NCBI GenBank assembly: GCA_965649825.1
Contig: OZ287704.1
Span: 372,001 to 436,000, forward strand
From: Penicillus capitatus
Lineage: Eukaryota; Chlorophyta
Reading direction: 5' to 3'
Length of the DNA: 64,000 nt
The notes under the pieces are model-generated. The model had not been told where the DNA came from. It searched no databases and saw only the letters and a list, made by a program, of their open reading frames with translations. This document shows positions 23,260-34,671 of the stretch, piece after piece. Within the stretch, counting starts at the first letter, position 1, and each line of letters begins with the position of its first letter. The position numbers and the translations under genes are program-made.

Positions 23260-23900
23260 TCAAATGTGTTGTCGAATACGTTCGAGAATTCGATGAAAAA
23301 ACTTCTGCACCGTTTCCGAACTGCCATACGCCTCGTGCAGTGCCTAAACACAGGAAGCGTCCATTCATGCCTGTTGCATGGAGTGTCTTGCCGTTTCTTT
23401 CTGATCGGATGTGTCAATGGCCTGCAGAACAGACCGAAGACTCTCGTCCTTCAACATCTCCCTTATCTCACTATCCGCCACTGCAGATAGAGAGACCTTC
23501 ACAAAGATACTCATGCGATGGACACATCCCACCTACCCAATGCTTCGTAGTGTTGCGGTTTCAGAAGCCACTCTTCGTCCATCGTTTCCTGTTCCCATCT
23601 CGGTACTTCATCTTCGCGTTTCTTTTTGCATGGAGCAAGGCAGACGCAGATTCGCTCGATGGCATGACTCTCTTTGTGCCGCGCCACACAACGCACGAAA
23701 CCTTCGAAGGTTACGTTTGGATGGTAGGCATCGAGGGCTCCACTCGGCAACGTTCCAACGCGAACAGTCGATCTCTCGATCTTCAGCACGGCCTCAGCCT
23801 CACTGCGCTCCACCAGAATCTTATCACCCGGTCTCGGGTGAGCGAGCGATGCCGGGTCGGTTGTGTCGAGGATGATATCAAAGTTAAAACGAGGACGCAT
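23260..23900 (-). CDS. small protein with ZNHIT3-like C-terminus
   Basis: Three exons (23537-23900, 23392-23480, 23260-23343) give 178 residues with a clean frame. The last 80 residues (EMLKDESLRSVLQAIDTS, then AYGSSETVQKFFHRIL) match the pattern of the C-terminal helical part of HIT-zinc-finger proteins such as ZNHIT3, which help snoRNP assembly. I do not see a complete HIT zinc finger; a few Cys in the middle (FVRC, ICVCLAPC) could be a remnant. The second intron (23344-23391) starts with GCAAGA and ends TTTAG, a GC-AG intron of 48 nt. The gene fills the space between the two cathepsin genes, and its start codon lies only 12 bases from the start codon of gene B. Confidence 0.45.
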
Positions 23901-23912
23901 GATTATAACACC

Positions 23913-26015
23913 ATGTCAGCATTCTGGACACTCTTGCTGTGGCTCTCTTGCGTCGCTGCTTCGACTGAACATGGTCTCCCGTCGACGACGCTACCTGCTA
24001 CATGGTTCTGGGGAGATGTCGATGGCATCAACTTTCTGACGCGAGTGCAGAACGAACGTGCACCGAGGTGTGTGAATCTCTTTCTGCCTTATGTTTGGCG
24101 AAGAACGTCGTCGATTGGACAGATACTGCCGAGCGAGTTGGGCACTCTCGACGGTCGCGGCTCTCTCCGACCGTTTAAAAATTTCGAATGGTGCTCAGCA
24201 TCCTGCTCCATCTTTATCCCCTCAAGTCCTCCTCAACTGCGTGTCTGCCACTTCAAACTGCTCTGTGCGTTTTACGTGACTGAGTCGTTCGCATGGAGTA
24301 TATCCGTTTGTTTGCAAGGGTGGGAATCCAATGGATGCACTAGAGTACATTTCGCAGGTGGGTATCCCTGATGACACGTGCGAGAACTATGAAGGCAAGG
24401 AAGGCGTCTGCGATGCCATTGGCATATGTCGCGACTGCGGTCCAGGCAACGTGTCAGCAGGAGAAGTCAATCACCTCCATTTCGGATGCACTCGAAACGT
24501 GCATTACAGGATTTCTTGGATGGGCATTGCATTGCCATCGACAATTTTCCGCTGTATCGACTGGAGGCATATGGTGATCTCAGAAGAAATGATGAAACGA
24601 AGAGGGTGCATTCGATGACGGAACGGATGAAAGAAGAGATCTACACTAACGGATCCATTACGTGTCGCATTCAACCCTCGACAGAATTTGTGAACTACAA
24701 AGAGGGTATCCTCTCCCCCTCCTCCCCCGCATCAGCATTGTCAACAAGTGAGGCTCATTTCATTAACGTCGTGGGATGGGATGCGACAAGTGACAAAAAG
24801 TGATCTTCGCTTTACATAATATAACTGGACAGCGGTGTCATGTTTTGAGGTTTTGGATTGGGCGGAATTGTTGGGGAGAATCGTGGGGAAATGGCGGTTT
24901 TGTTCAGATCGAGATGGGCATCAATGCGTTCGGAATCGAATCGCATTGTTTTTGGGGCACTATTGCTCCATCGAGATCATCCAATCAGCGTCCGAATGGC
25001 GATGTCAATGAAAAAGAGGACGATCACGGCCCTTATCAAATCAGCAGAAGCCGTCGTTCACATGGTCCCTGTCGCTGTGCGATGGATATCGAGGGACTGT
25101 CTCTACCTTACCGTCTACCTCGGTCACATGTGGAGAATGCTGATATGCCACAGTCGTACGATATTCGCAGTATCGACGGCCGGAATTATGCTGTCATGGA
25201 CAAGAATCAACATCTCCCTGTGTACTGTGGATCGTGTTGGGCCTTCGCTGCCGTCTCCGCATTAGCCGATCGATATGCCTTGCTTTACAAACAAGATGCT
25301 CCACTGTTTGACTTAGCCACTCAGGCATCGCACTGATGGAATGTACGCTAACGTCTGATCTGCACATTTGTGATTCAGGTGGTCATCAATTGCGCCGAAG
25401 GGACGAAAGGTTGTCGAGGTGGGCTGCCTCACTTTGCCTATGCTTACATTCAAGAACATGGATTGCCGCATGAGAGCTGTGCCCCTTATCAAGCGATCGA
25501 TCAGCCGTGCACTTCGATCAACATCTGCAAAAGCTGTCGAGAAAACGGCACTTGCACAGCTTCGTCGGAAGAGACCTTTCGACATTTTAGCGTCGAGGAC
25601 TACGGCGTCTTTATCGGAGAAGAGAACATGAAACAGTTGATCTGGAGCGGAGGACCCGTTGTTTGCCTCGTCTCTTATACTTCGGAGCTTCATATGTATT
25701 CCGGAGGCATTTTTAACGACACCACTGGCAGACGGTCCTTCGATCATGTCGTTGAGGTAACAGGCTGGGGTACAGAGAGTGGAGTGGACTACTGGATTTT
25801 CCGTAACAGGTGAATTCGACATCTCGCACTGTTTCGATTGATAGTTGTGTGGTGATAGTTGGGGGACCTACTGGGGTGAACAAGGATGGGGACGGATTGC
25901 CATGGGTCCAGGGGATCTTGGGTTGAGCAGTCTACTGTGCAGTTGGGCAACGCCGAAGCCATTCACCACAGCACTGCCTTACCAGACATTCTCACGCCGA
26001 CAGCAAATCGTTTAG
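23913..26015 (+). CDS. two-domain cathepsin X/Z-like peptidase (gene B: first domain dead, second active)
   Basis: Seven exons (23913-24067, 24123-24264, 24319-24465, 24510-24799, 24850-25324, 25379-25809, 25859-26015), 598 residues. A signal peptide (MSAFWTLLLWLSCVAAS) supports the start, although the frame is open further upstream. Domain 1 reads YCRASWAL: the catalytic Cys is Ser (AGT, 24136-24138); the His and Asn are kept (AHFINVVGW, WIGRNCWG). Exon five runs without a break from the end of domain 1 into domain 2, proving the fusion. Domain 2 has HLPVYCGSCWAF (Cys at 25235-25237), FDHVVEVTGWG and RN/SWG, a full triad. The intron after residue LATQ starts GC (25325-25378). Domain 1 pairs with gene A domain 1 (both have an FWGD motif) and domain 2 with gene A domain 2 (YDIR ... 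IDG), so the genes are duplicates of a two-domain ancestor. Confidence 0.87.
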
Positions 26016-26987
26016 CTTATTTGACAAGACTTGACGAACATTGCATTCTTGTGGTATTTTTTGGTTGTATGAAGATCACAGCAATCGAAATTGACATCTA
26101 GACGACGGTCATGTGTCCGCAATTGGAAGCGAGAACATGCCGTAAAAGCAATGTCGTCAAATAGCCTGCAAGTAATTAACGATGATGGTTATTACTCTAT
26201 GTCAAGTGTGACATTCGTCGGCGATATGGAAGCGCAGATGATGTATATAGTAACTGAATAATGATAAGAATGTCTGTTGTGAGGTGGTGCTTTTGGCGCA
26301 AAAGAACACGCTTGCAAAAGGCCCGGCATTATTGAAAACACATTCGTGTGGGATTCCATCGAGATTGAACACTTCAGCTAATATGTTTGCAAGTCACACT
26401 CGCGTAATCATGACTTTGAAGCAGTTCAAAGGCTGAATGCAAAAGCGCGATCTTGTGCGAAAGTATACCCACCGCCTCGAAGCATAATGTGAGATCCAAG
26501 TCGTTGATTTATGATGCATACGAATATCTCGCTCGAAGGCCTCGTGCAAAAAAGCTCATGCAATTGGACAGGCCAAACTTTGCTGATCGATTGGATATCG
26601 ATATCCGATCGACAAATCGACGACGCCAAAGAAGTCGTCGCAACGATCTTGGCGGTTTTTTACACTTTCGGATTGTTTCTGGCCAGGACAGCACTCAAAG
26701 AGCTGGGATCAGATCTAATCGGATGTTTCGGGAGCCATAGGCATTAATCGCCATGTTTCTGCTTATTTGAGCCTCGATCATGCCTTATCGTATGCCAGCA
26801 GCCATCGAGGTCCTATCTTTGACATCTGTCGGACACGCAGGTTACGGCCGCTGGCGCGCTGAGTAGGCGACTTCCTTAGGCAAAGAGTGTCAAGCACGAG
26901 GAGATTTGTCGTTCATCGAATTGCGGGGATCTCTCAACACATGTGACTTCAACCGAGAAATCGCTTAGCAGTACTATTCAGGTGATG
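26016..26987. other. gene-poor stretch downstream of the cathepsin genes
   Basis: About 970 bases without a supported gene. Short frames occur but none matches a family. It may include debris of the neighbouring retroelement. Confidence 0.45.
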
Positions 26988-28216
26988 TCAATGTCTTTGG
27001 GACCTTACATCATGCAGTTGCTCGTTATTGCCGGTGACCGCTATCTGCGTCCGGCATGACATTCCAGATGTCATTATCTTTGATCGCCTTGTTTTGGACT
27101 TCCGTGTTAACAAAGTTAATGTTGTCGCGGAGAATCCATGCCACAACCGGTGTGGCATCCTCAACGGAGACTCCCACCGCCGCGTACGTCTGATGCAATT
27201 GGTGTCCAAACTTCTGCGCCTGAACCGCCGATATGTATGGCATGCGAAACGGAACTGTGCTGGTGTTCTCCTAGTTCTTTGTCTTATGCATGACGAAGTC
27301 GATCGGATGGCGGAAGCCCTGGTGGACGATGAACGGGTTCCACCTTCTGAGAGTACGGACTGTCACTTGCCCATCTTCCGATTCGGAGACACTCGTGTGA
27401 GGTATCCCCTTCAACGTACTGGTATCCTGCTGTCTGTTCAGGAACCTCTGATTTGCTGTCCAGTTCGATATCTTGCGTACGACCTGCTCTTGGATCCATG
27501 AGTTCAGCTTGTCCACCGAGTATCCCCTCTTCGCGAATCTTACGCAGAGCTCCTTGAGACGGCGGTTCAGCCATGTCATCTCGCTGTTGAGTTTGAGCTC
27601 CCTCGACACTGATTGCTGGACCACCGCACGGAACGTTGTAGGAGGATGATTCGAAGACTCCATTATATACTGATGAGCGGACTCCTTAATGTGGCTGCGT
27701 GTTAGCAGCGCCTTCCCGTCTGGACTTGCATACACTTCCATATCCAGAAACGTCGTCCCAGACCTGTTTTGAGGATCAGTTGATGTCAGTCTGAGCGAGG
27801 GCATGTTCTCTGAATAGATCGAAGCGAGCCAGTGATCCACCGCCTCCTGTGAGGCAAAATGAGGATTATCCGCCGGAGCTACCAGTAAGATGTCATCTAT
27901 ATATCGGCCAAACAAGTATGTATTGGCGTAGATCTGTCCAAGGCATGGCAGCTCACATCGGTACCACACAGCAAGTATGGCAGCGATGGGACTCAACGAG
28001 TAGCCCATCGCGAGGCCCTTCTCCTGTTTTTTAGTAGGAGAAGCCGCTACGTGTTGCCGTCTTGATGACTACCCCTCCGAGCGCATATCTGAAAAGTAAG
28101 GTAAGCACAATGTGCCAGTCGGTCTCGATAATCCAGCCAGAGAACTGTAGGATTTCTCTTTTCGTAGGCTCGTCGGAACCATCAGATATGGAGATCGGGA
28201 GATGATGGAACGACAA
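26988..28216 (-). pseudogene. decayed reverse transcriptase (Penelope-like or related)
   Basis: A minus-strand frame of 245 codons (27271-28008) holds the back half of a reverse transcriptase: KQEKGLAMGYSLSP just before the catalytic block, FGRYIDDILLVAP with the two Asp residues, then TFLDMEVYASPDG and an RGYSVDKL helix typical of Penelope-like and related elements. A TAG stop at 27271-27273 interrupts the frame, which then continues (MPYISAVQAQKFG). Upstream, around 28030, the coding sequence changes frame. No endonuclease, long terminal repeat or target-site duplication is evident. The copy looks dead and truncated. Family placement is an inference from the flanking motifs, not from an alignment. 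Confidence 0.7.
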
Positions 28217-29488
28217 TCGTTAGAGGAAATTCTATCTTCTCATGATATGCAACGAACGATCGATCATTTTGCGGAGAACCGATTCAAATTACAATCGATT
28301 CGGCCAGATCGATCAATCGATCGTTCCGAAAACCACGTCGATCGTTGCGATCGATCAATTCGACGTCGATTTCCGATGATCGACGATCGATGATCTAATT
28401 CTCTTTATCAAATCCTTAATAAGTAACAGACACGTCCTCTGGCAAAAGGATCTTGGAATGATTGCTTTCATTACCTTGCCGATTGCCTTCGGCATACGAC
28501 AAATGAAGCTATAGATGCGAGCGTCCATTTCGCCTGATCGTTAAAGAAGTATAGAGGACGGTTTTGCGTTCTCGATAGTGTGACCGACGATATGATAGAA
28601 CGCGACGTTTCTTTTAACTGCTGGCAGTGATGGATGATCAATCGTTCCGGTTAACCTCAAAAAAGTTTCTTTATAAAGCCTGATGTCCGTCTAAATGTCT
28701 TCTGTGCAAACGAACCAATGCAAAACGCACGCACTTGCAGGTGGACCTTAAAGAAACCTGATAAACAGCGATTTTGCTTTGGCAGAAAAAACGGCTGTTT
28801 GTTAAGATGACGGACTCTGTGCTCTCCTTAAGGTACATAAAGCAAGTTACTTTCGTTTCTTGGAGGATCTCCTCAGGTCTTCGTCTGAAAAAGTACTCGC
28901 CTCATTTCGAGAAGCGATTAGAAAGCGACACCTCTTCTAAACTGAATAAACACTCACTTGAAAGCTTCTTACTTCCTCTAGGTACTCCGATGCTATAGAA
29001 TTTCATGAACAATCTCATATTTGTACATTAGATGCACATAAGAAACGGCTGGCGAAGCTGTTGTGGCTGTCGGGAGACCTGTAAAGTGAACAGAGGCATA
29101 TCTCAGCATCCACGTGCAAGAATGATACGGATTCGTCGTGTCGTCAACGAAGAACATGTGCCTATTCAAGCGCAAGAGAAACGCAACGAACACATTGAGG
29201 CATCAGCAGAGCGCTTTCGCATCGAAAGACTCCAACCTGTTGCTTTTGATCGTAATTTGGAGATGCAGACAATCGATGCATGGTACTTTAGATCAGTGCA
29301 CACACAGAACCGGTTAAACACTAGTAAAACATAAGACTGTCACCACCATCAGCTTTGTTACACAAACCAGACAGATCCAACAGGTAAAATGCAAAATCAT
29401 TGCAACAAGCCATTGTATCATCGACACTTAAACCAGTAGAGCACCTCTCGTGAGCCAAAGACTCTGACAATGCATTATCCGAGGACAT
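28217..29488. other. gene-poor stretch rich in GATC words
   Basis: About 1.3 kb with no supported gene. From 28250 to 28395 the sequence is crowded with GATCGATC and related words. A 100-codon frame at 29032-29334 on the plus strand has no recognisable motif. Confidence 0.45.
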
Positions 29489-30286
29489 TTAGTCGAAAGC
29501 CCATTGATTCTCACGACGAACTTCCTCCTCCTCTTCTGGTGTAAAATCATTCTGGACCACAAACACCGCTCTACTATACCAGCCAGACCTCATACGTCCC
29601 ACGTACCTTGATATTGAATGTCCTGCGGATTTCTTCTGGTGACTTGCCTGCGTCCATTATCCATATGTGAGTAGGAAATGAGAAGTGGAGAATCATTTAC
29701 CCTTGATCAGATAGGCGACGGTTTGACAGCAGAGATCCAGTAGCGGTGCGATGTTTAAGTAATTTGCTGCCTGTCGTACAGTTCTCACACTTCTACCCCC
29801 ATAACATCGGATGCTTACTAGAATGAGATCATACAGAGTACTCTGATCGACACGCATGTATTCGTTGTCGAAGCTCTTGATTTCCTCATCGCTTTTTCGA
29901 GGTTTATCGTCATCGTCCTTCGCTTCAGCTTCGACATGAAATGTGCAGTATTCGAGAACCTTGGACAGAACATTGCCTGCATCGGAAATGCGCCTTTGCA
30001 TCCTGTTCCCTAGCTACAGAGCGGTTGTTTACCCTTAACGTTGCACAGAGGCACACTCTGGTTCTCAACGTCCTCGATGTCTACACAACGATTCACGTTA
30101 GACATCCATCCTTACGCTTCGGAAGCGGCTGACCGTTCAGCATCTTCGCTATCATTTCGCTCTGAACGGCGACCTCTCGCGGAACCTCGAAAGTGGTCTG
30201 GTCGGAAGAGACCAACGTAATCGTCTGTAGAAAAACGTCGGGCGTGATGCACCGGATGAAGGGCGACTTACTGTTTTGTCTTCCAT
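29489..30286 (-). CDS. SKP1: SKP1, adaptor of SCF ubiquitin ligases
   Basis: Seven exons (30272-30286, 30116-30224, 30033-30080, 29819-29976, 29701-29770, 29607-29647, 29489-29551) give 167 residues, close to the usual length. The first exon codes only five residues and the smallest intron is 35 nt. The protein begins with the BTB-like fold [19 protein letters not shown], continues with [14 protein letters not shown] and an acidic insert, and ends with the F-box binding helices: [32 protein letters not shown] and [22 protein letters not shown]1 links cullin-1 to F-box proteins. The fourth intron (29771-29818) is 48 nt, in frame and stop-free. The gene is divergent from RFC5 across about 150 bases. 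Confidence 0.95.
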
Positions 30287-30440
30287 GTTTGTCCAGATGG
30301 ATGACAAAGATGAATGCAACAACAACACGAGAACACGGAAGAATCGATGGCGTTGAAAGCGCGCAGCGATTTATAATGCCGCATCACAACGCATAATGCG
30401 TTTCATAAACGTCGGATTTACAGAGAAGCTGGAAGGGAGA
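30287..30440. promoter_or_regulatory. short shared promoter between SKP1 and RFC5
   Basis: About 155 bases lie between the two divergent start codons, assuming RFC5 begins at 30441. Both promoters and both 5' leaders must fit here. No TATA box stands out. Confidence 0.45.
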
Positions 30441-31832
30441 ATGAAGGATACGGAGCCATGGGTCGAGAAGTATCGTCCTCAGACACTCGACGATCTCGTC
30501 ACTCGTTCGGAAGTCGTCGAAACATGTTCTCTATCCCATCCATACCTATTCATCTCACACCATCTGTCGGTTCTTCAGTAAAGCGTCTGACGCAGCAAAG
30601 CTTCTTTCCACATCTGTTGCTGTTCGGTCCACCGGGAACGGGCAAGACTTCAGCGATACTGGCAGTGGCCCGATTGCTTTATGGATCGCACCAAAGTCAC
30701 CCTTTCATCTCATCGGAGAGGACCACTCACTGCATGAGATGTTGTGCAGAGAAGATGGTGTTGGAACTGAATGCTTCTGATGATCGAGGGATCCAAGTTG
30801 TGCGAGAGACCATCAAAGAATGCGCCAGCAGTAATGCTCTTGTTCCACTGGGGTAAAGTCAATGCTGCGTGCACATCATCCTCACTCTTCACAAAGAGCT
30901 TCTTAGGGGAAAGATGCCATTCAAGTTAATTGTACTCGATGAGTGTGACAACATGACGAAAGATGCTCAGATGTCGCTAAGACGAGGTAAGGGACGAAGT
31001 GTGAGGCAAAAGAATGAGAATGGCGACAGTGATGGAGATGTCGATGAAACATGTCAGGTTCTGTCTGATGTGCAATCATCCTAACCAGTTGCTTCCAGCC
31101 ATCCGTTCTCGATGCACGCAGCTGCGTTTTCCTCCCCTCGATCCCGATCTCATCAAATCACGTCTCCGTCAGATTCTGCTAAACGAGCGGTTCAGATGAC
31201 ACTTCCCTGCAGCTCGAGAGATATCTATCTTTCCGTGGCATAGGATGATCATGACGTCCGAAGCATTGACTGCTCTAATCCGTATTGCATCAGGAGACCT
31301 GCGCTATTCTTTGAACACGCTGCAGGCAAGAGTCTCTCGAAGACCGTCTGACTGATGCGCTGAATGGTTGCAGATTCTGAATACGACAGGAGAGGAGATT
31401 GGCGAGAAGGAAGTGTACGAAGCACTGGGCCATCCGTCCCCAGAAGACATTCGCCATATCCAATACCATCTTCTCAATATGACTCTTGAAAAAGCTTACT
31501 CCACCATCTCAAATCTTTGCAAACAACAGGTCGACGACACCAGGAAAGCATTGGCATTCTGTGTCGCGCTCCAGGGGTACGCTTTGATCGATGTCCAGCG
31601 TGAGGTGGCAGAGAATCTATGGAAGGAAGGGGCCATTCCACAAGAGATCCTAGTCAGGATGTTGGTGTACATGTGAAAGATGAACTATGTTTTTGACTAG
31701 GTGGATCTGATTGCGAAGATGGGAGATTATGAGGCGAGACTTAGCGGTGCAGCCAACGAGCATCTGCAGCTTCTGGGCTGGATAGGAAGCTTCCTCGAAG
31801 CGAGAGAGTCTCTGATGAAACAAGCAAAATAG
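30441..31832 (+). CDS. RFC5: replication factor C subunit (RFC5 / yeast Rfc3 type)
   Basis: Eight exons (30441-30525, 30579-30695, 30750-30852, 30907-30986, 31030-31189, 31244-31325, 31374-31664, 31701-31832) give 349 residues. Clamp-loader motifs appear in order: [15 protein letters not shown], the Walker A loop [23 protein letters not shown], the Walker [12 protein letters not shown] (DECD rather than DEAD), [20 protein letters not shown] with the arginine finger SRC, and [15 protein letters not shown] of the sensor-2 region. The collar helices end with [15 protein letters not shown] opens PCNA at primer ends using ATP. The intron after TLQ could be a GC-AG intron at 31326 (GCAAGA) or a GT-AG intron at 31332; the first gives the family's normal spacing. 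The frame also allows a start at 30396. Confidence 0.93.
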
Positions 31833-32822
31833 CACATGCATTCTGTTTCATACACATGAGACAAACGAATACCAGCTGCATTTAAGCATCATAGTGTGTC
31901 ACTGCCATACCGCAAAGCATCGGCGTGAACGCTGTGCTTTGTACATGTCCCATGGAGAAGACGTTTTCGCCATTGCCCTCATCAGACAGACGAAGAGAGT
32001 ATCCAATTCGTAGATACCAAGTCCAAGGAAACGCGAAGCCAATCGACAAGCATCTTCACATCGAGGGCCTATATCGCCATGATCAGGAATTCAGGCTGAG
32101 GATCATTGCAACAACAGCATCAAAAACAGGGGACGAAATCGGGCGACGTCTTGCAGACGAGGCTTCATCAGGAAAGACTCCGACAGTTCCAGTATCTCGA
32201 AATTGTCAGGGAGCATTTCATTGATGAGATGAGGGGGAGTGTCTTACCGTAACGACATGATCTTCTGAAAGCAGTATGATGTCGAGGCCTGAATTGTATG
32301 GATTGATGAGAGTCAGAGAGTCTTTGTCGACGACACGAACATTGAGCGAATGACTTTGATATGGAGTTTAAGATGACGCAGCATGGCACCAAATTCTCCA
32401 TCAGACAGGGCAACTGCAAGCCCCATCATCGCCAACATGAACGATGCAATCGAAATGAGGGCACAAAGGACGACTGCCTTAGAAAGTGATAGAGAGGTCA
32501 AACGGTGCTCTCCGGAATCCGAGTTCGTTTAACTGAAGAAGTTAATAAGCCAGCACCAGATCCCAATAGTCTTCGGACGTGTCCTCATGCGACGTCCCTT
32601 TGAGAAAGGATCGGCTGCTGTCGTCATATCTCCGCTGTCACCTTTAGCGGAATCCAGGTTTTCAGAACAATCCCTCTTGTCTTTCAGTATCTTACTACTT
32701 GATTTGAGACTTGAGTTAGTCGGTCAACTCATCGATCGATTTCGATCGGGTCGATGGGTTATGATCACGGTTATGATCACACTCGAGAAGTGATTAAAAT
32801 GTGTCGATACTTAGTGACATTG
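31833..32822. other. unresolved region, possible minus-strand membrane protein
   Basis: About 1 kb between RFC5 and Era. On the minus strand near 32350-32501 there is a strongly hydrophobic segment (VVLCALISIASFMLAMMGL), and further on the same strand frames such as DSLTLINPYNSGLDIILL look coding. I could not join them with introns that satisfy frame. A plus-strand frame at 31925-32224 is an alternative reading. I leave this as a probable but unsolved small gene. Confidence 0.3.
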
Positions 32823-34156
32823 TCAGTAACCATAGGCATCTAGCAATTGTAGATTTTTTCTCCATCCTTTAGCGACGGTAACGTTCAGTTCTAAGTACAC
32901 CGGGCGCTGCAAAAACCGCTCGATCTCTTTTCTGGCAGCCAAACCAAGGGCTTTGATTGCAGTGCCCCTGTTCCCCAACAAAATGGCACGCTGATTTGGC
33001 CTGTCTGTGATGATATCGACCAGCATATAGTCTTTTTTCCCTGGTCGCTCTTTAAAGTCTGCCACGTTAACTTGAACGCTAAACGCGAAATAGTTCGAAA
33101 ACTGACTGAGTATTCAAGAGTGTAACCTGTAAGGAATTTCTTCCTCATACCGAAGAAAGATATGCTCTCGGACGATTTCGGAGACAAAGAAGCGCTCAGA
33201 CTGCTGACTGATGCTGTCTTTGGGGTAGAAAGGAGGTCCGTGAGGCAACTGCCCTATGAGCCACTGCTTCATTTCCTCTACCCCGTCGCCATTCTTGGCA
33301 TTCGTTACAAAGATCTGTCACATCAAAACGATGAACACAAAACCACGCACTCCTACAGATCTTCCTGACCTTTTGGCATCGACAGTTTCGCACATACCAT
33401 TCGGAAATGTCTTGGAGTTCAGTAGCGTCGATAAGGTCCATTTTGTTAAGCACGACACCAACAGATGGCCCATCCCAGTTCGCTGGCAACTGAATCATTT
33501 CCAGATCGTCTTTTGGCGCATCCGTCAAATCCACCAATATCAAGATCACATCCGATTCCGAAACGGATCGTCGAATGAAACCCATCATCCGTTCGTGGAG
33601 GACATGCCGCGTCCGAGTCAGAACACCTGGATTGTCCAACAGCACCATCTGGCGGACAATGGCATGCAACCGATGATGTGACGTCTGGCGGCGAGACCTG
33701 ATGATTGTCACCGGAGTCGATACCGAAAACACGATGACGCGTTGTCTGTGCCTTACATGTCACGATGGACAGCTTCTGGCCCAGCAGTGCATTGAGCAAC
33801 GTGCTCTTGCCAACATTCGGTAGACCAATGAGGGCAACGAATCCCGATTTGTGGTTCTCGTCATGGATGAAATCATCGGCTGGTTTTTCAGCATCTTTCC
33901 ACAGCCTCGCTTCAGCTTCCTCCTGTTCTTTGGCTTCATTTTCTGCCATAAACGTCGCGATTGCGGCTTCAAGTTCGAGATCGAGCTCGTTTCTTCGATT
34001 CCGTCGACTCCAGGCGACCACACGACCCACGCGTCGATTCCGACAGCGTTTCCAGTCCATCGATTGCCTTATCGGGGCAGACGTACATGGCAGACAGCGG
34101 CGATACATAATCGAAGGCAGACAGTTGTACGATCGGGACCGCGATCGTACACACAT
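32823..34156 (-). CDS. era: Era-type GTPase, organellar
   Basis: Four exons (33698-34156, 33370-33648, 33127-33314, 32823-33078), introns 48-55 nt, 393 residues. An Arg/Ser-rich N-terminus of about 90 residues looks like a targeting sequence. The GTPase has the P-loop [15 protein letters not shown] of switch I, LLDNPG at the G3 position (DNPG instead of the usual DTPG), and NKMD for guanine specificity. The C-terminal KH domain follows ([18 protein letters not shown] ... ARKEIERFL). Era assists assembly of the bacterial-type small ribosomal subunit by binding the 3' end of 16S rRNA. With uS13 in the same window, a plastid or mitochondrial ribosome role is natural. Its ATG overlaps, head to head, the ATG of the ferredoxin gene; a downstream Met is possible. 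Confidence 0.9.
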
Positions 34157-34671
34157 GCTCCATCGCACTCTGTACCGATGGCTTGGACAACAGCGATCTC
34201 TGTTTCAGAACGCACGTCCAAGAGTGACCCGATCTTCTCCGCAACGTCGATGGGACGTCAGGGCATATTCGTTGCATGAGGAATCGCAAAGAACAACGGT
34301 ACCGGTGTACTTTAAAAATCACGACGTCCTCGTCGACGCTCAGCCTGGAGAAAACATCCTGAACGTCTGTTTCTCTTCACTTATGCCCTCATATGTGTTC
34401 AGATTATCGATCGATAGATCGCACACCGTTGTGGCATCGAAATTCCAACTGGTTGCTTGATAGGTTCTTGTGGGACATGCGAGGTTCAATCTCTGCGTCT
34501 CTATTCTCTCCTGAAATGCTTCCGCAGGTGGAAGTCACGCGATCGATCGAATCGAAATCGGAGTGTTACATCGCACGTTCATGCGTCGCTATCATTCCGA
34601 ACGACACGATGTCGATGGTGATCGATGATCTCCAAGATGCGATTTGGGGCGTCGACGGATTGGATTTGTAA
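34155..34671 (+). CDS. plant-type 2Fe-2S ferredoxin-like protein
   Basis: Three exons (34155-34364, 34418-34483, 34528-34671), introns of 53 and 44 nt, 139 residues. The first 50 residues are Arg/Ser rich ([15 protein letters not shown]) and lack a long hydrophobic core, as in an organelle targeting peptide. The fold then starts [16 protein letters not shown], and the cluster loop reads [19 protein letters not shown]; the CxxxxCxxC spacing plus a later Cys in [10 protein letters not shown] supplies four ligands. An extra Cys precedes the loop. It carries electrons, probably in the plastid, but the sequence is far from photosynthetic ferredoxin and could be an FdC-like or other specialised form. 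The middle exon codes exactly the cluster loop. Confidence 0.85.

Noticed and set aside
23181-24371. A 396-codon plus-strand open frame running into the first exon of cathepsin gene B
   Set aside because: It is in the same frame as that exon but its upstream part has no domain, overlaps a better minus-strand gene, and a convincing signal peptide starts at 23913.
31925-32224. A 99-codon plus-strand frame after RFC5
   Set aside because: No domain, doubtful start, and hydrophobic minus-strand frames nearby compete with it; left unresolved.
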